A DNA stretch of 16,852 nt from JARRJY01 sp050116415 (GCA_050116415.1 JASFOS010000039.1:1-16852), one strand, 5' to 3'; numbered from the stretch's first letter, positions 1 to 7,356 are shown. Program-made: numbers and translations. The notes: a model not told the origin generated them from the sequence alone.

Positions 1-123
1 ATGAAACCGGACGACATGGAAAACTTTGAAGGTGAAAGAGGTCAGCGGGGGCGTAAGCTACCACAAGGATTCAGGGCCGTTGACTGTCTGAAACCCGAGG
101 GTGAGGTTACGGTAACGGAATAG
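1..123 (+). CDS. Possible 3' end of an unidentified gene
   Basis: Frame 1 is open from the first base to a TAG at 121-123 and would encode 40 residues or more, depending on what lies left of the window. The peptide is hydrophilic and charged and ends in GEVTVTE; I do not recognise a family. The first codon happens to be ATG, but no upstream sequence is available to judge it as a start. The frame overlaps the end of the minus-strand lipoprotein gene by 17 bases, tail to tail. Several rare-looking codons (aga, agg, cta, cca, gga) argue against strong coding. It may be a real C-terminus or simply open by chance. Confidence 0.25.
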   Translation: MKPDDMENFEGERGQRGRKLPQGFRAVDCLKPEGEVTVTE

Positions 124-1162
124 CAGGGGGCTTGTTGCTGAGTTTTTTAACCTTGTCCAGGACTCTTTTGGCGCGCTGAATATAATCCTGTAGTCTGGCA
201 TTGTCAGGCGCGATCGGTTGTAATGGAATCCAGATTGATAAGGCTTCCTCGATCTGCCCGTTACTGTAGAGGTGGCGACCTGATTCGATGCGGTTGGTAA
301 TACCGGTTTCCAGTAGTTCGTTGAGTTGTGCAGCCAGTTGCCTTGATTCTTTGTTCTGCTTGTCGGACTCGCGTATGGTTGCAAGGTGACGTTGTGCGCG
401 CTGCAAATTTTCATTGCTGTAACCCTGTTTTAGTTCGTTGATAAGGTTACGGGTTTTCTCATTCTGCACGCTAAGACGACGCTGATGTGTCTCTGCCAGC
501 TGCGCGCGGAATTTTTTCATCCTGGCCTCATCGATATGTTTCGGGTTAAGGCTGCTTGCTGTTTGCAGGCAATTTTCGGCCAGCGCCATGCGTCCTGCCT
601 GGATGGCGACTTCGGTACAGTGGAGTAAGTCCCTGGCGGTCACCTCCATTTCCTTGATGGTGTTCTGGTAACGTTTTTGTGCCAGGCGATCATACGGGTT
701 GGCAGTGGCAATGGTTTTTTGTATCGGCTGGCTTTCAATTAACCAGCTGCCCTTACTGATGCTGAGTTTAAACTCTAGGTTGTCGAGGAATTCATCACGC
801 CGAGTAATGAAATCCTGGTATTCGGTTTTGAGAAAGGTGTTTTCAGGTAGCTTGTCCAGTGCATCTAGATAGATGTCATTTGCCTTGCTCCACTGTTGTT
901 GTTTTTCTGCCGCCTGGGCCGTGGCGTGGCGCTGGTTGGCGAACTCCCCGGCCAGTAACTGGATATGGCGTTTTTTCTTCATCAATACCGCATACTGCTG
1001 ATGCGATTTGGAAACATATTCGAGCGTATTAAGTGCCCTGGCATATTCATTGGCAGCAGTCCATTGGTCGATGCGCTGCACCAGGTCAGTATCCATGGAG
1101 TGAAGATAAGCACAGCCATGCAGTGATAAGACCAGTAGGATAATAACTGAGAGACGAAACAT
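107..1162 (-). CDS. Lipoprotein with TPR-like helical repeats
   Basis: This encodes a 351-residue protein. It begins with a short lipoprotein signal peptide: a hydrophobic stretch at residues 4-14, then lipobox L-H-G-C with the lipidated Cys at 17. Alanine at +2 favours the outer membrane rather than inner-membrane retention. The rest is helical and rich in Gln, Ala and Leu. TPR-like pairs lie around residues 35-110 and 180-210, and a last one around 290-335 (GRHLYSNGQIEEALSIW). I chose the ATG at 1162-1160 because it places the signal peptide at the N-terminus. The open frame runs on to 1315, but that extension has no signal character and lies inside the cyclase gene. The start shares one base with the cyclase stop (TGATG), so translation is probably coupled. 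Function is unknown; a scaffold or sensory partner of the cyclase is an inference from linkage. The N-terminal reading is firm, the repeat assignment is by eye. Confidence 0.8.
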   Translation of the reverse strand: MFRLSVIILLVLSLHGCAYLHSMDTDLVQRIDQWTAANEYARALNTLEYVSKSHQQYAVLMKKKRHIQLLAGEFANQRHATAQAAEKQQQWSKANDIYLDALDKLPENTFLKTEYQDFITRRDEFLDNLEFKLSISKGSWLIESQPIQKTIATANPYDRLAQKRYQNTIKEMEVTARDLLHCTEVAIQAGRMALAENCLQTASSLNPKHIDEARMKKFRAQLAETHQRRLSVQNEKTRNLINELKQGYSNENLQRAQRHLATIRESDKQNKESRQLAAQLNELLETGITNRIESGRHLYSNGQIEEALSIWIPLQPIAPDNARLQDYIQRAKRVLDKVKKLSNKPPAIPLP

Positions 1163-2706
1163 CAGGCGACGGATTTGCTGCGAATGATATCTTCTATTTG
1201 TGAATCCATTATGCTGCGGTAACTGGCGGTCAGCTCGTTGACCAGGTAGGTTGATACCGGGGAAGCAATGCCGCGTAGTTGAATGGATTTGTGTACCGTT
1301 GCATGGACACGCCATTTGATATCCTTATCATTATAAAGCTGTTCAGTAATAATAATTTGTCCCTTGCCAGCAGCGGTATGCAGACGTGAAGCCAGGTTCA
1401 CGGTTTCACCTACCACCGTGTATTGCATGCGATCCTGTGATCCCATATTACCTGCCAGCATGTTGCCGCTGTTTACCCCGATGCGGAAGTTAATAGCGAT
1501 TTTACCTTTCGCGATACGTATTGCATTAAGCCGTTCCACGAGTCGCTGTATCATAACTGCACAGGCAATCGCGTTGAACTTATGTTCAGGATCCTGCTTG
1601 GGAACACCAAACACGATCATGGCACAATCACCCATGTACTTATCAATAGTTCCGTCGTATAACTGACTGGCCATTGAGATATAGGTGAAATACTCGTTCA
1701 GCAGGTTAGCAACTTCATCCGGAGTAAGTTTTTCTGAAAGGCTGGTAAAACCAACGATATCGGCAAACAACACAGTAGCATCGACGTGATGCCCTCCCAG
1801 CTGAACTTCATCCAGGTTTGCCATGATTTGTTTTGCGACATTAGTTGAAACAAACCTGGAGAAGGCGTTCTCCACCTGGTTTTTTTCCAGCATTCCCTTA
1901 GCCATCGTGTTGAAGGCCTCGGTGAGATAACCGATTTCATCATTGCGGCGTTCTTTTATCTGGTAATTATAGTTGCCGTTATCAATCGCCTTACTGGCAT
2001 TCATCAGGTTGTGAATGGGGCGTGACAGGCGTTTGCCCATGAACAGCGAGATGAAGATACCAAGAATACTCATTACCAGGGTGGCAGTAATAATCGCCTG
2101 TATGGTTTCGTGGATCGCCTTGGTCATGGAAGCCTTGCTAAAGGTAACCAGCGCATGTCCGGCAACTAGGTTCTTGAAGCGGATGGGTGTGATGTAGGAA
2201 ATCGCATCAACCTGTTCACTGTGCTCGTTGAAGCTGCGCCACTCGACGTGGTAATGGTTATTGCCGGACTGGGTCGAGTCAGCATAGAGCCGGATGATGT
2301 CATTGGCGGGCACGACCCCGGACGAGGCCAATACCTTACCGTTGTCAGAATAGACCACGGCGCCGAGGATATTTTCATTACTGCCAAGATTGCTAATGAC
2401 CACCATCAGGCCAAGTAAATCATCAGACAGCACCAGTTCCTTGGATGATTCTGCCAGCTGGCTAACAACGGTCTGCCCAAAGTTGGAGATTTGCTGTTTC
2501 TGCAACTGGGTTTGACCTGACACGATGGCCAGGCCGAGAATAATCATGCTGCTAGTGATTAGCAGGGTAATAACAATCGCCAGCTTGTAGGCGATCGGGA
2601 AATGAACAGGCGTCAGGTAGCGGGTTATGCGGGCCAGTTGTTCTCGTATCGAACCATGACACTTTTCCCATAACCTGGTGTGTAGGGGTAAACGTTCCTT
2701 TGTCAC
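1162..2706 (-). CDS. Membrane-bound class III adenylate/guanylate cyclase with HAMP domain
   Basis: This 514-residue inner-membrane protein should make a cyclic nucleotide, probably cAMP, from its NTP. Order of parts: cytoplasmic N-terminus, TM1 at about 42-63, a periplasmic sensor segment of about 130 residues, TM2 at about 203-223, HAMP at about 224-275, and the class III catalytic domain at about 305-460. The catalytic set is complete: metal Asp316 (FADIVGF) and Asp360 (KYMGD), base-selecting Lys356 and Thr430 (QYTVVGE), transition-state Asn437 and Arg441 (VNLASRL). Thr where many cyclases have Asp marks the class IIIb type, members of which have been reported to respond to bicarbonate. 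The start is GTG with only a weak ribosome site, and no in-frame ATG precedes TM1. It is the first gene of a two-gene operon with the lipoprotein. The long periplasmic part suggests it senses an extracytoplasmic signal, which I cannot identify. Confidence 0.9.
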   Translation of the reverse strand: MTKERLPLHTRLWEKCHGSIREQLARITRYLTPVHFPIAYKLAIVITLLITSSMIILGLAIVSGQTQLQKQQISNFGQTVVSQLAESSKELVLSDDLLGLMVVISNLGSNENILGAVVYSDNGKVLASSGVVPANDIIRLYADSTQSGNNHYHVEWRSFNEHSEQVDAISYITPIRFKNLVAGHALVTFSKASMTKAIHETIQAIITATLVMSILGIFISLFMGKRLSRPIHNLMNASKAIDNGNYNYQIKERRNDEIGYLTEAFNTMAKGMLEKNQVENAFSRFVSTNVAKQIMANLDEVQLGGHHVDATVLFADIVGFTSLSEKLTPDEVANLLNEYFTYISMASQLYDGTIDKYMGDCAMIVFGVPKQDPEHKFNAIACAVMIQRLVERLNAIRIAKGKIAINFRIGVNSGNMLAGNMGSQDRMQYTVVGETVNLASRLHTAAGKGQIIITEQLYNDKDIKWRVHATVHKSIQLRGIASPVSTYLVNELTASYRSIMDSQIEDIIRSKSVA

Positions 2707-2745
2707 TTGATGTAAAACCTACCGGGGTAGAAAAAGGCTAATTTG

Positions 2746-2769
2746 ATGTATCTTTTCAGGTGGATACAT
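2746..2769. repeat. 7-bp inverted repeat upstream of the cyclase gene
   Basis: ATGTATC at 2746-2752 and GATACAT at 2763-2769 are perfect inverted copies separated by 10 bases. Arm centres are 17 bases apart, a spacing that suits a dimeric regulator on adjacent turns. If the promoter candidate at 2804-2832 is right, the dyad lies in the 5' leader of the cyclase mRNA, about 30-50 bases into the transcript, so it could also be an RNA hairpin. The arms are AT-rich and would make a weak stem. Confidence 0.45.
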
Positions 2770-2803
2770 TGTATGTTTTATTAGTATTTATTTCCATAAC
2801 TAA

Positions 2804-2832
2804 AATATAGGAAAAATCACGCCTGTAGGCAA
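2804..2832 (-). promoter_or_regulatory. Sigma-70-type promoter candidate for the cyclase operon
   Basis: Read on the minus strand, TTGCCT (2832-2827) and TATATT (2809-2804) are separated by exactly 17 bases. They match the -35 consensus at 4 of 6 and the -10 at 5 of 6. Transcription would start near 2797, leaving a leader of about 90 bases. A perfect TTGACA also occurs on this strand at 2844-2839 but has no -10 at a proper distance. Confidence 0.4.
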
Positions 2833-2859
2833 AAAATGTGTCAATTTGCTGCTATTTGT

Positions 2860-2875
2860 TGTGAACTAATTCAAA
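2860..2875. promoter_or_regulatory. CRP/Vfr-like binding site
   Basis: TGTGA-ACTAAT-TCAAA at 2860-2875 matches 9 of the 10 core bases of the CRP consensus TGTGA-N6-TCACA. It lies in the 237-base region between the divergent cyclase and htpX-like genes. Its centre is about 70 bases upstream of the start predicted from the cyclase promoter candidate, close to the -71.5 phase of class I CRP activation. It is also about 76 bases upstream of the htpX-like start codon. Binding is inferred, not shown. Confidence 0.35.
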
Positions 2876-2943
2876 AATACGGTGATTTTGCAGGCCGGGA
2901 TGAAAGGGGATTGCTCCGAAAATAGCTGGGCGCGCAAATTAGC

Positions 2944-3846
2944 ATGAATTTCCTGTTTTCCCTTCTCAAGTCGATCTCCCTGTTTTTGCTCACGGTGCTG
3001 GCGATGGTGCTGGTCAATGAGCAGTTCATGATGATCACGGGCCTGGTGGAAATATCACCCGACTCGATTTTGTTTCTTGAGCCATGGCAGTTTTATCTTT
3101 TCCTTGTCGCGATGGGGGGCGCGCTCAGCTGGACCATGCTGTCAAAATGGTTCGTCTGCAAGTTCATGCGGGTCAGGCAAGTCATATCACCCGCTGATCA
3201 GTATTATCAACAGACTTACAACCTGCTTGGCGAGTTAGCAAGCAGGAAAAATATATGCCAGCCACAACTGGCAATCTACGAGTCGGCTGATATTAATGCG
3301 TTTACAACCGGGCTGAGTCAAAAACATGCCATCATCGTTGTCAGTAGTGGCCTGTTATACAGTCTTAACCATGACGAGCAAAAAGCGGTACTGGCCCACG
3401 AGATAACACACATTGCCAACCATGACATGCTGGCACTTTCCCTGATGCAAGGCGTGATCAATGTGATGGTGTTGTTGCCCAGTCATTTTGCAGGGTGGTT
3501 GATAGACAACAAGTTGCTAAAAAGAAAAAACAATTTCGGCCCCGCCTATTACACCAGCTGGCTGATACTACAGTTTTCGATAGGTTTCATTGCTACCATG
3601 CTGGTTATGTGGTTCAGTCGCTGGCGTGAGTTTAATGCAGATAAAGGAGCGGCTGAACTGGTCGGCAGCAACTCGATGCAGGCAGCGTTGTGCTGTTTAC
3701 AGGCCGGTCGGCAGCATCATGAGTTACCCGGTGAGTTGGGTTCGTTTGGTATATCCGGTGGTATTGGCAGAGGGATGAAACGCCTGTTCGCCAGTCATCC
3801 ACCGTTAAGTGAACGCATCATGGCATTGAAAGATGAATGGCATTGA
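2944..3846 (+). CDS. htpX: M48-family membrane metalloprotease, HtpX-like
   Basis: This 300-residue zinc protease resembles HtpX, an inner-membrane enzyme that clears misfolded membrane proteins under stress. Membrane segments lie at about residues 5-25 and 48-68 near the N-terminus, and at about 168-188 and 204-224 after the active site. Zinc ligands are His152 and His156 with catalytic Glu153 (AHEITHIANHD). The likely third ligand is Glu229 in WREFNAD, as in the SRHREF motif of E. coli HtpX. The tail has the family's SHPPLSER. Length agrees with E. coli HtpX (293). The ATG has no strong Shine-Dalgarno. The gene stands alone, divergent from the cyclase and about 100 bases before the DUF1015 gene. 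It could be a paralogue rather than the main HtpX, so the symbol is tentative. Confidence 0.85.
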   Translation: MNFLFSLLKSISLFLLTVLAMVLVNEQFMMITGLVEISPDSILFLEPWQFYLFLVAMGGALSWTMLSKWFVCKFMRVRQVISPADQYYQQTYNLLGELASRKNICQPQLAIYESADINAFTTGLSQKHAIIVVSSGLLYSLNHDEQKAVLAHEITHIANHDMLALSLMQGVINVMVLLPSHFAGWLIDNKLLKRKNNFGPAYYTSWLILQFSIGFIATMLVMWFSRWREFNADKGAAELVGSNSMQAALCCLQAGRQHHELPGELGSFGISGGIGRGMKRLFASHPPLSERIMALKDEWH

Positions 3847-3859
3847 TGAGAAGCATTAA

Positions 3860-3912
3860 CTGGTTATGAGAAAAACAACACGGTGTTGTGTATGATAATG
3901 CCCGCTAACCAG
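3860..3912. repeat. Nested inverted repeats upstream of the DUF1015 gene
   Basis: An inner perfect odd palindrome, ACAACAC-G-GTGTTGT, occupies 3875-3889. Around it, CTGGTTA (3860-3866) and TAACCAG (3906-3912) form an outer pair of 7-base inverted arms. The two dyads have nearly the same centre (3882 and 3886). A -10-like TATGAT (3891-3896) directly follows the inner palindrome, so a repressor bound there would block the promoter. No T-run follows, so this is not an obvious terminator for the htpX-like gene. Confidence 0.5.
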
Positions 3913-3944
3913 ATAATAAATATAACAACCAAGGAAATACTATC

Positions 3945-5183
3945 ATGTCGTTAATCAGACCTTTTGCAGGCCTGCGTCCCAGGAAAGAATATGCCGCGGA
4001 CGTTGTCGCGCCACCTTATGATGTTTTAAATACCGCCGAGGCGCGAGAACGGGCCGCGGGACGCAAATGGAGTTTCCTGCATATCTCGAAGCCTGAAATT
4101 GACCTTCCGGAAGATATTGATCCGTATGATTCCGAGGTTTATACCAAGGGCGCCGAAAACCTGCAGAGGCTGCTTGCAGAAAACGTATTGTTCCAGGACC
4201 CGGCGGCTTATTATTATGTTTACCAACTGGTCATGGGAGAACACCGGCAGGTTGGTCTTGTGGCAGTGGCCTCGGTTACGGACTATGACAGCAACCGTAT
4301 TCGCAAGCACGAGTTTACCCGGCCTGACAAGGAAGATGACCGGGTACGCCAGATCGATGCCTTGAATGCACAGACTGGCCCGGTATTTCTCACTTATCGC
4401 CATCACCCGCTCGTTGACCAGCTGGTTGACGAAGTGACAAAAACACCACCTGAATATGACCTGACTGCTGACGATGGTGTGCAGCATACCCTCTGGGTCA
4501 TCAAGGAACAGGCAAGCATTGAGACGATCACAAGTACTTTTGATGCCATGGAAAGCCTGTATATCGCTGATGGCCACCATCGTTCCGCGGCGGCATCGCG
4601 TGTTGCTGCGATGCGTCAACAGGCAAACCCCCATCACACCGGCGAGGAAGCCTATAATTATTTTCTGTCGGTCATTTTTCCCGATAACCAGATGCAGATC
4701 CTCGACTATAACCGGGTCATCAAGGACCTGGCCGGCCTGAACCAGGCGGACTTTCTGCAACAGGTCGAAGCGTATTTCCAGGTGGAAAAAAGTGAACAGC
4801 CGCTGAAACCCCAGGCAGCCGGGCAGTTCGGCATGTATCTATCCGGGCAGTGGTACTTGTTGACTATCAAGCAAGACAGAATACCTTCTGACCCGGTCGG
4901 CAGTCTGGATGTCAGCTTGCTTCAGAATAACCTGATCGAGCCGATCCTGGGCATTTCTGATCCACGTCGTGACAAGCGTATTGATTTTGTTGGCGGGATT
5001 CGCGGCCTGGCAGAACTGGAGAAGCGTGTCGACTCAGGGGAGATGCAGCTTGCGTTTTCTTTATACCCAACCAGCCTGGATAGCTTGATGGCCGTTGCCG
5101 ATGCCAATGAAGTGATGCCACCCAAGTCGACCTGGTTTGAGCCGAAACTGGCCGATGGCCTGGTATCGCATGTTCTGGATTGA
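3945..5183 (+). CDS. DUF1015 family protein
   Basis: This 412-residue soluble protein belongs to the DUF1015 family, recognised by the N-terminal IRPFAGLRP and VVAPPYDV (residues 4-27), the KHEFTRPDKEDDR segment (121-133), the ADGHHRSAA motif (208-216) and the conserved tail MPPKSTWFEPKL (391-402). The biochemical role is not known to me. The GHHR motif resembles the G-x-H-R nucleotide-binding loop of ParB/Srx-fold proteins, which suggests phosphate or nucleotide binding; that link is my inference. A good ribosome site, AAGGA, lies 9 bases before the ATG. The gene appears to have its own promoter, overlapped by a palindrome. It ends two bases from the end of the convergent fimX, leaving no room for a terminator. 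Confidence 0.85.
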   Translation: MSLIRPFAGLRPRKEYAADVVAPPYDVLNTAEARERAAGRKWSFLHISKPEIDLPEDIDPYDSEVYTKGAENLQRLLAENVLFQDPAAYYYVYQLVMGEHRQVGLVAVASVTDYDSNRIRKHEFTRPDKEDDRVRQIDALNAQTGPVFLTYRHHPLVDQLVDEVTKTPPEYDLTADDGVQHTLWVIKEQASIETITSTFDAMESLYIADGHHRSAAASRVAAMRQQANPHHTGEEAYNYFLSVIFPDNQMQILDYNRVIKDLAGLNQADFLQQVEAYFQVEKSEQPLKPQAAGQFGMYLSGQWYLLTIKQDRIPSDPVGSLDVSLLQNNLIEPILGISDPRRDKRIDFVGGIRGLAELEKRVDSGEMQLAFSLYPTSLDSLMAVADANEVMPPKSTWFEPKLADGLVSHVLD

Positions 5184-5185
5184 AA

Positions 5186-7276
5186 TCAGAAGCCTTCGGT
5201 GAAGTCGTAGTTCATATCCACATCAGGTTGCTGCAGGAAATGTCCCTGGATAAAGTTGATGCTGCTTTGCCATAGTATGGCAAGGCTATTGGCATCTTCC
5301 ACGTAAGCCGCGATGGTCTGGATATTCTTTTCACTGACTTCATGGGAAATGTTTTTGATTTTTTCCTGGTTCTCGGTATTTTGAATCAGGCCTTTCATCA
5401 ACTCAGGATGGAACTTGATATAGTCCACTTCGAAGTGTTTCAATGCTTGGAGGGTGTTTTGTTCCATGCCAAAGTTTTCAAGCACTACCCGGCAATTCAG
5501 TTGACGTAGACCCTCGATCACGACTTGCGCCTGTTTCAGATGGTTTAATGCTGTTGATTCGCTAATTTCAAATACCAGGTTCGTGGTATCAATACGCATC
5601 GATTTAAGGCGTTCGCTTATCCAGGGCAGGAACTCACTATCCGCCAGGGAGCCGACGGATAACTTGAGGAACATCCGAGTAGGCATATTTTGCTTCAGGC
5701 GATCAGCGAGTACCATCAGGGTGTTGGCGATCACCCAGCGATCTATAAAATTGGTTAACGAGGTTGCTTCTGCCGCGGGCATGAAACTGGGTGGTGAGAT
5801 CTCATCACCACTCTCTTCATCAACCATGCGTAACAGTACTTCGTAATGAGCGCCGGTATCACCATGCAGGCTGACGATAGGTTGGAACAGCAGTTTGAAA
5901 TGATTGTTCTTGAGCGCGGACTTGATACGTTGTGCCCAGACCACCATTTCTTCTTTTTCTTCAAGTTCTTCGATGGCAGGGTTGAAAGCGAAGTACTGGT
6001 TGCCACCGGTCCGTTTGGCACTATGGCTGCCTTTTTCTGCACGCTCGATGCACTCCAGTGCATTATTAGTCGTATCATTGATCGCAGTGATACCGATACT
6101 TGCCGTGGTATTCACCGACCGGCCATTGATATCTGAAATATGGTCAGCGATTAGCTTACAGATGGCTTCAGCAGCTTTCTCGAGTTGTTTCTGATCGACG
6201 TCCTGCAACAGGAAGGTAAACACCGGTCCTTCAAAGCGGGCCAAAAGTCCCTTGTCACCGATTTTTTCTTTCAAGGTTGCGGCGATATCCGTTATTAACA
6301 GGTCGATACCGGAAATACCGATCTTGTCTTTCAGTTCTTCATAGTTATCGAGCGTCATGTATAGAATGCCGCCCTTGGACTTTCCTTCCACGGCAATCGA
6401 GATATAGCGGTCAACCTGTTCGATGAAGTAATTGCGGTTATACAGGCCGGTGAGCAGGTCCTGTTTACTCAGGGCGGTCAGTTGTTTTTCCAGTTCCTTG
6501 CTATCAGCCTGGTCACGGATAATGATTTGTGAACAGGATTCACCTTCCATACTGGCATTGGAAAACTCCATGGTGATATCGAAATTGTCGCCATCAACAT
6601 TCTGGCCATGTACATCAATATGATCTTCCTTGGCCTGGCCCTTGGCATAGCTGCGCAGAAATTCTTTCAGGTTGGCGTGATCTTCAGAACTGACCATATC
6701 AAGAATCGGCATGCCCTCGATATCTTCCAGGTCATCGTAACCAAACATCTTCAGGTAGGCCTTGTTAGCGTAAATATGCATACCGTCGTGCACATAGGCA
6801 ATCGCGTCACGGGAACTGTCAATCAGATCACGGGCACGTTTTTCTGTCTCGCGTAATAGTTTTTCATTGCGTCGGTGCGCGCGCCGCTCATGCAGGTCAC
6901 CCAGTTCGCGGGCAATGATATGCTTGAAACGTTCGCCCTGATCAGAGGCAACCACATCGCGGGCACCACTATTCAAGGCATCCATCGCCGAGGCTTCTTT
7001 GCCCGGCGCGGTGATCACCACCAGTGGAATATCGCGGCCGGTACGGATCAGAATTTCCTGTGCCTGCTTTGCGCTGAACAGGGGAAGGGTATGCTTGGCG
7101 ATGATGATATCAATGGGGTTCTCTTCCAGGGCGGTTTCCATGTCTTCATCGTCTTCAACGCGAATATCACGAACAATATGCCCCGAATTACGCAGCAGGT
7201 TAACCAGCGTTTCTGCTTCTTCAGAGGTATCAAATACGGTAAGAATTCTGACCAGGTTTTTTTCACTCACGGGCAC
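5186..7276 (-). CDS. fimX: FimX-like c-di-GMP receptor (REC-PAS-GGDEF-EAL, all degenerate)
   Basis: The protein has 696 residues, against 691 as I recall for Pseudomonas FimX, with the same order: receiver-like (about 8-128), PAS (about 145-255), GGDEF-like (about 270-430), EAL-like (about 445-690). In P. aeruginosa and Xanthomonas, FimX binds c-di-GMP and promotes type IV pilus assembly and twitching. Catalytic motifs are lost: the receiver has Lys61 where the phospho-Asp belongs; GGDEF reads EGPVF (349-353); EAL reads EVL (479-481), exactly as in FimX; DDFGTG reads ENFGME (600-605). Arg483 of EVLLR, used for ligand binding in FimX, is kept, and the tail has QGHFLQQP. So it should sense, not make or destroy, c-di-GMP. 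The start is GTG at 7276 or a second GTG at 7270; neither has a strong ribosome site, and there is an in-frame stop 12 codons upstream. It follows the PilZ-like gene by 138 bases. Confidence 0.82.
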   Translation of the reverse strand: MPVSEKNLVRILTVFDTSEEAETLVNLLRNSGHIVRDIRVEDDEDMETALEENPIDIIIAKHTLPLFSAKQAQEILIRTGRDIPLVVITAPGKEASAMDALNSGARDVVASDQGERFKHIIARELGDLHERRAHRRNEKLLRETEKRARDLIDSSRDAIAYVHDGMHIYANKAYLKMFGYDDLEDIEGMPILDMVSSEDHANLKEFLRSYAKGQAKEDHIDVHGQNVDGDNFDITMEFSNASMEGESCSQIIIRDQADSKELEKQLTALSKQDLLTGLYNRNYFIEQVDRYISIAVEGKSKGGILYMTLDNYEELKDKIGISGIDLLITDIAATLKEKIGDKGLLARFEGPVFTFLLQDVDQKQLEKAAEAICKLIADHISDINGRSVNTTASIGITAINDTTNNALECIERAEKGSHSAKRTGGNQYFAFNPAIEELEEKEEMVVWAQRIKSALKNNHFKLLFQPIVSLHGDTGAHYEVLLRMVDEESGDEISPPSFMPAAEATSLTNFIDRWVIANTLMVLADRLKQNMPTRMFLKLSVGSLADSEFLPWISERLKSMRIDTTNLVFEISESTALNHLKQAQVVIEGLRQLNCRVVLENFGMEQNTLQALKHFEVDYIKFHPELMKGLIQNTENQEKIKNISHEVSEKNIQTIAAYVEDANSLAILWQSSINFIQGHFLQQPDVDMNYDFTEGF

Positions 7277-7322
7277 AAGTCCGGCTTTATTATTTTGAGT
7301 CCTTTACAGGGCAATGATGTCA

Positions 7323-7356
7323 TTGCAACGCTGCATTTTGCAAGCATGTGTTGCAA
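7323..7356. repeat. Three TTGCAA palindromes upstream of fimX
   Basis: The self-complementary hexamer TTGCAA occurs at 7323-7328, 7338-7343 and 7351-7356, at intervals of 15 and 13 bases. It lies in the 138-base gap (7277-7414) before fimX, 47-80 bases from the GTG start. This could be a cluster of regulator half-sites. I found no convincing -35/-10 pair in the gap. Confidence 0.4.

Noticed and set aside
1163..1315. N-terminal extension of the lipoprotein frame by 51 codons
   Set aside because: It lies inside the cyclase gene, has no secretion signal character, and would bury the clear lipobox at Cys17 of the shorter form.
2839..2844. Perfect TTGACA (minus strand) as the cyclase -35 element
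   Set aside because: No acceptable -10 lies 16-18 bases downstream; the TTGCCT/TATATT pair fits better.
4026..4760. 244-codon open frame antisense to the DUF1015 gene
   Set aside because: It is a shadow of the well-supported DUF1015 frame, has no recognisable domain, and its composition is that of a reversed coding sequence.
5186..7276. FimX-like protein as an active diguanylate cyclase or phosphodiesterase
   Set aside because: GGDEF, EAL and the metal-binding DDFGTG motif are all replaced.
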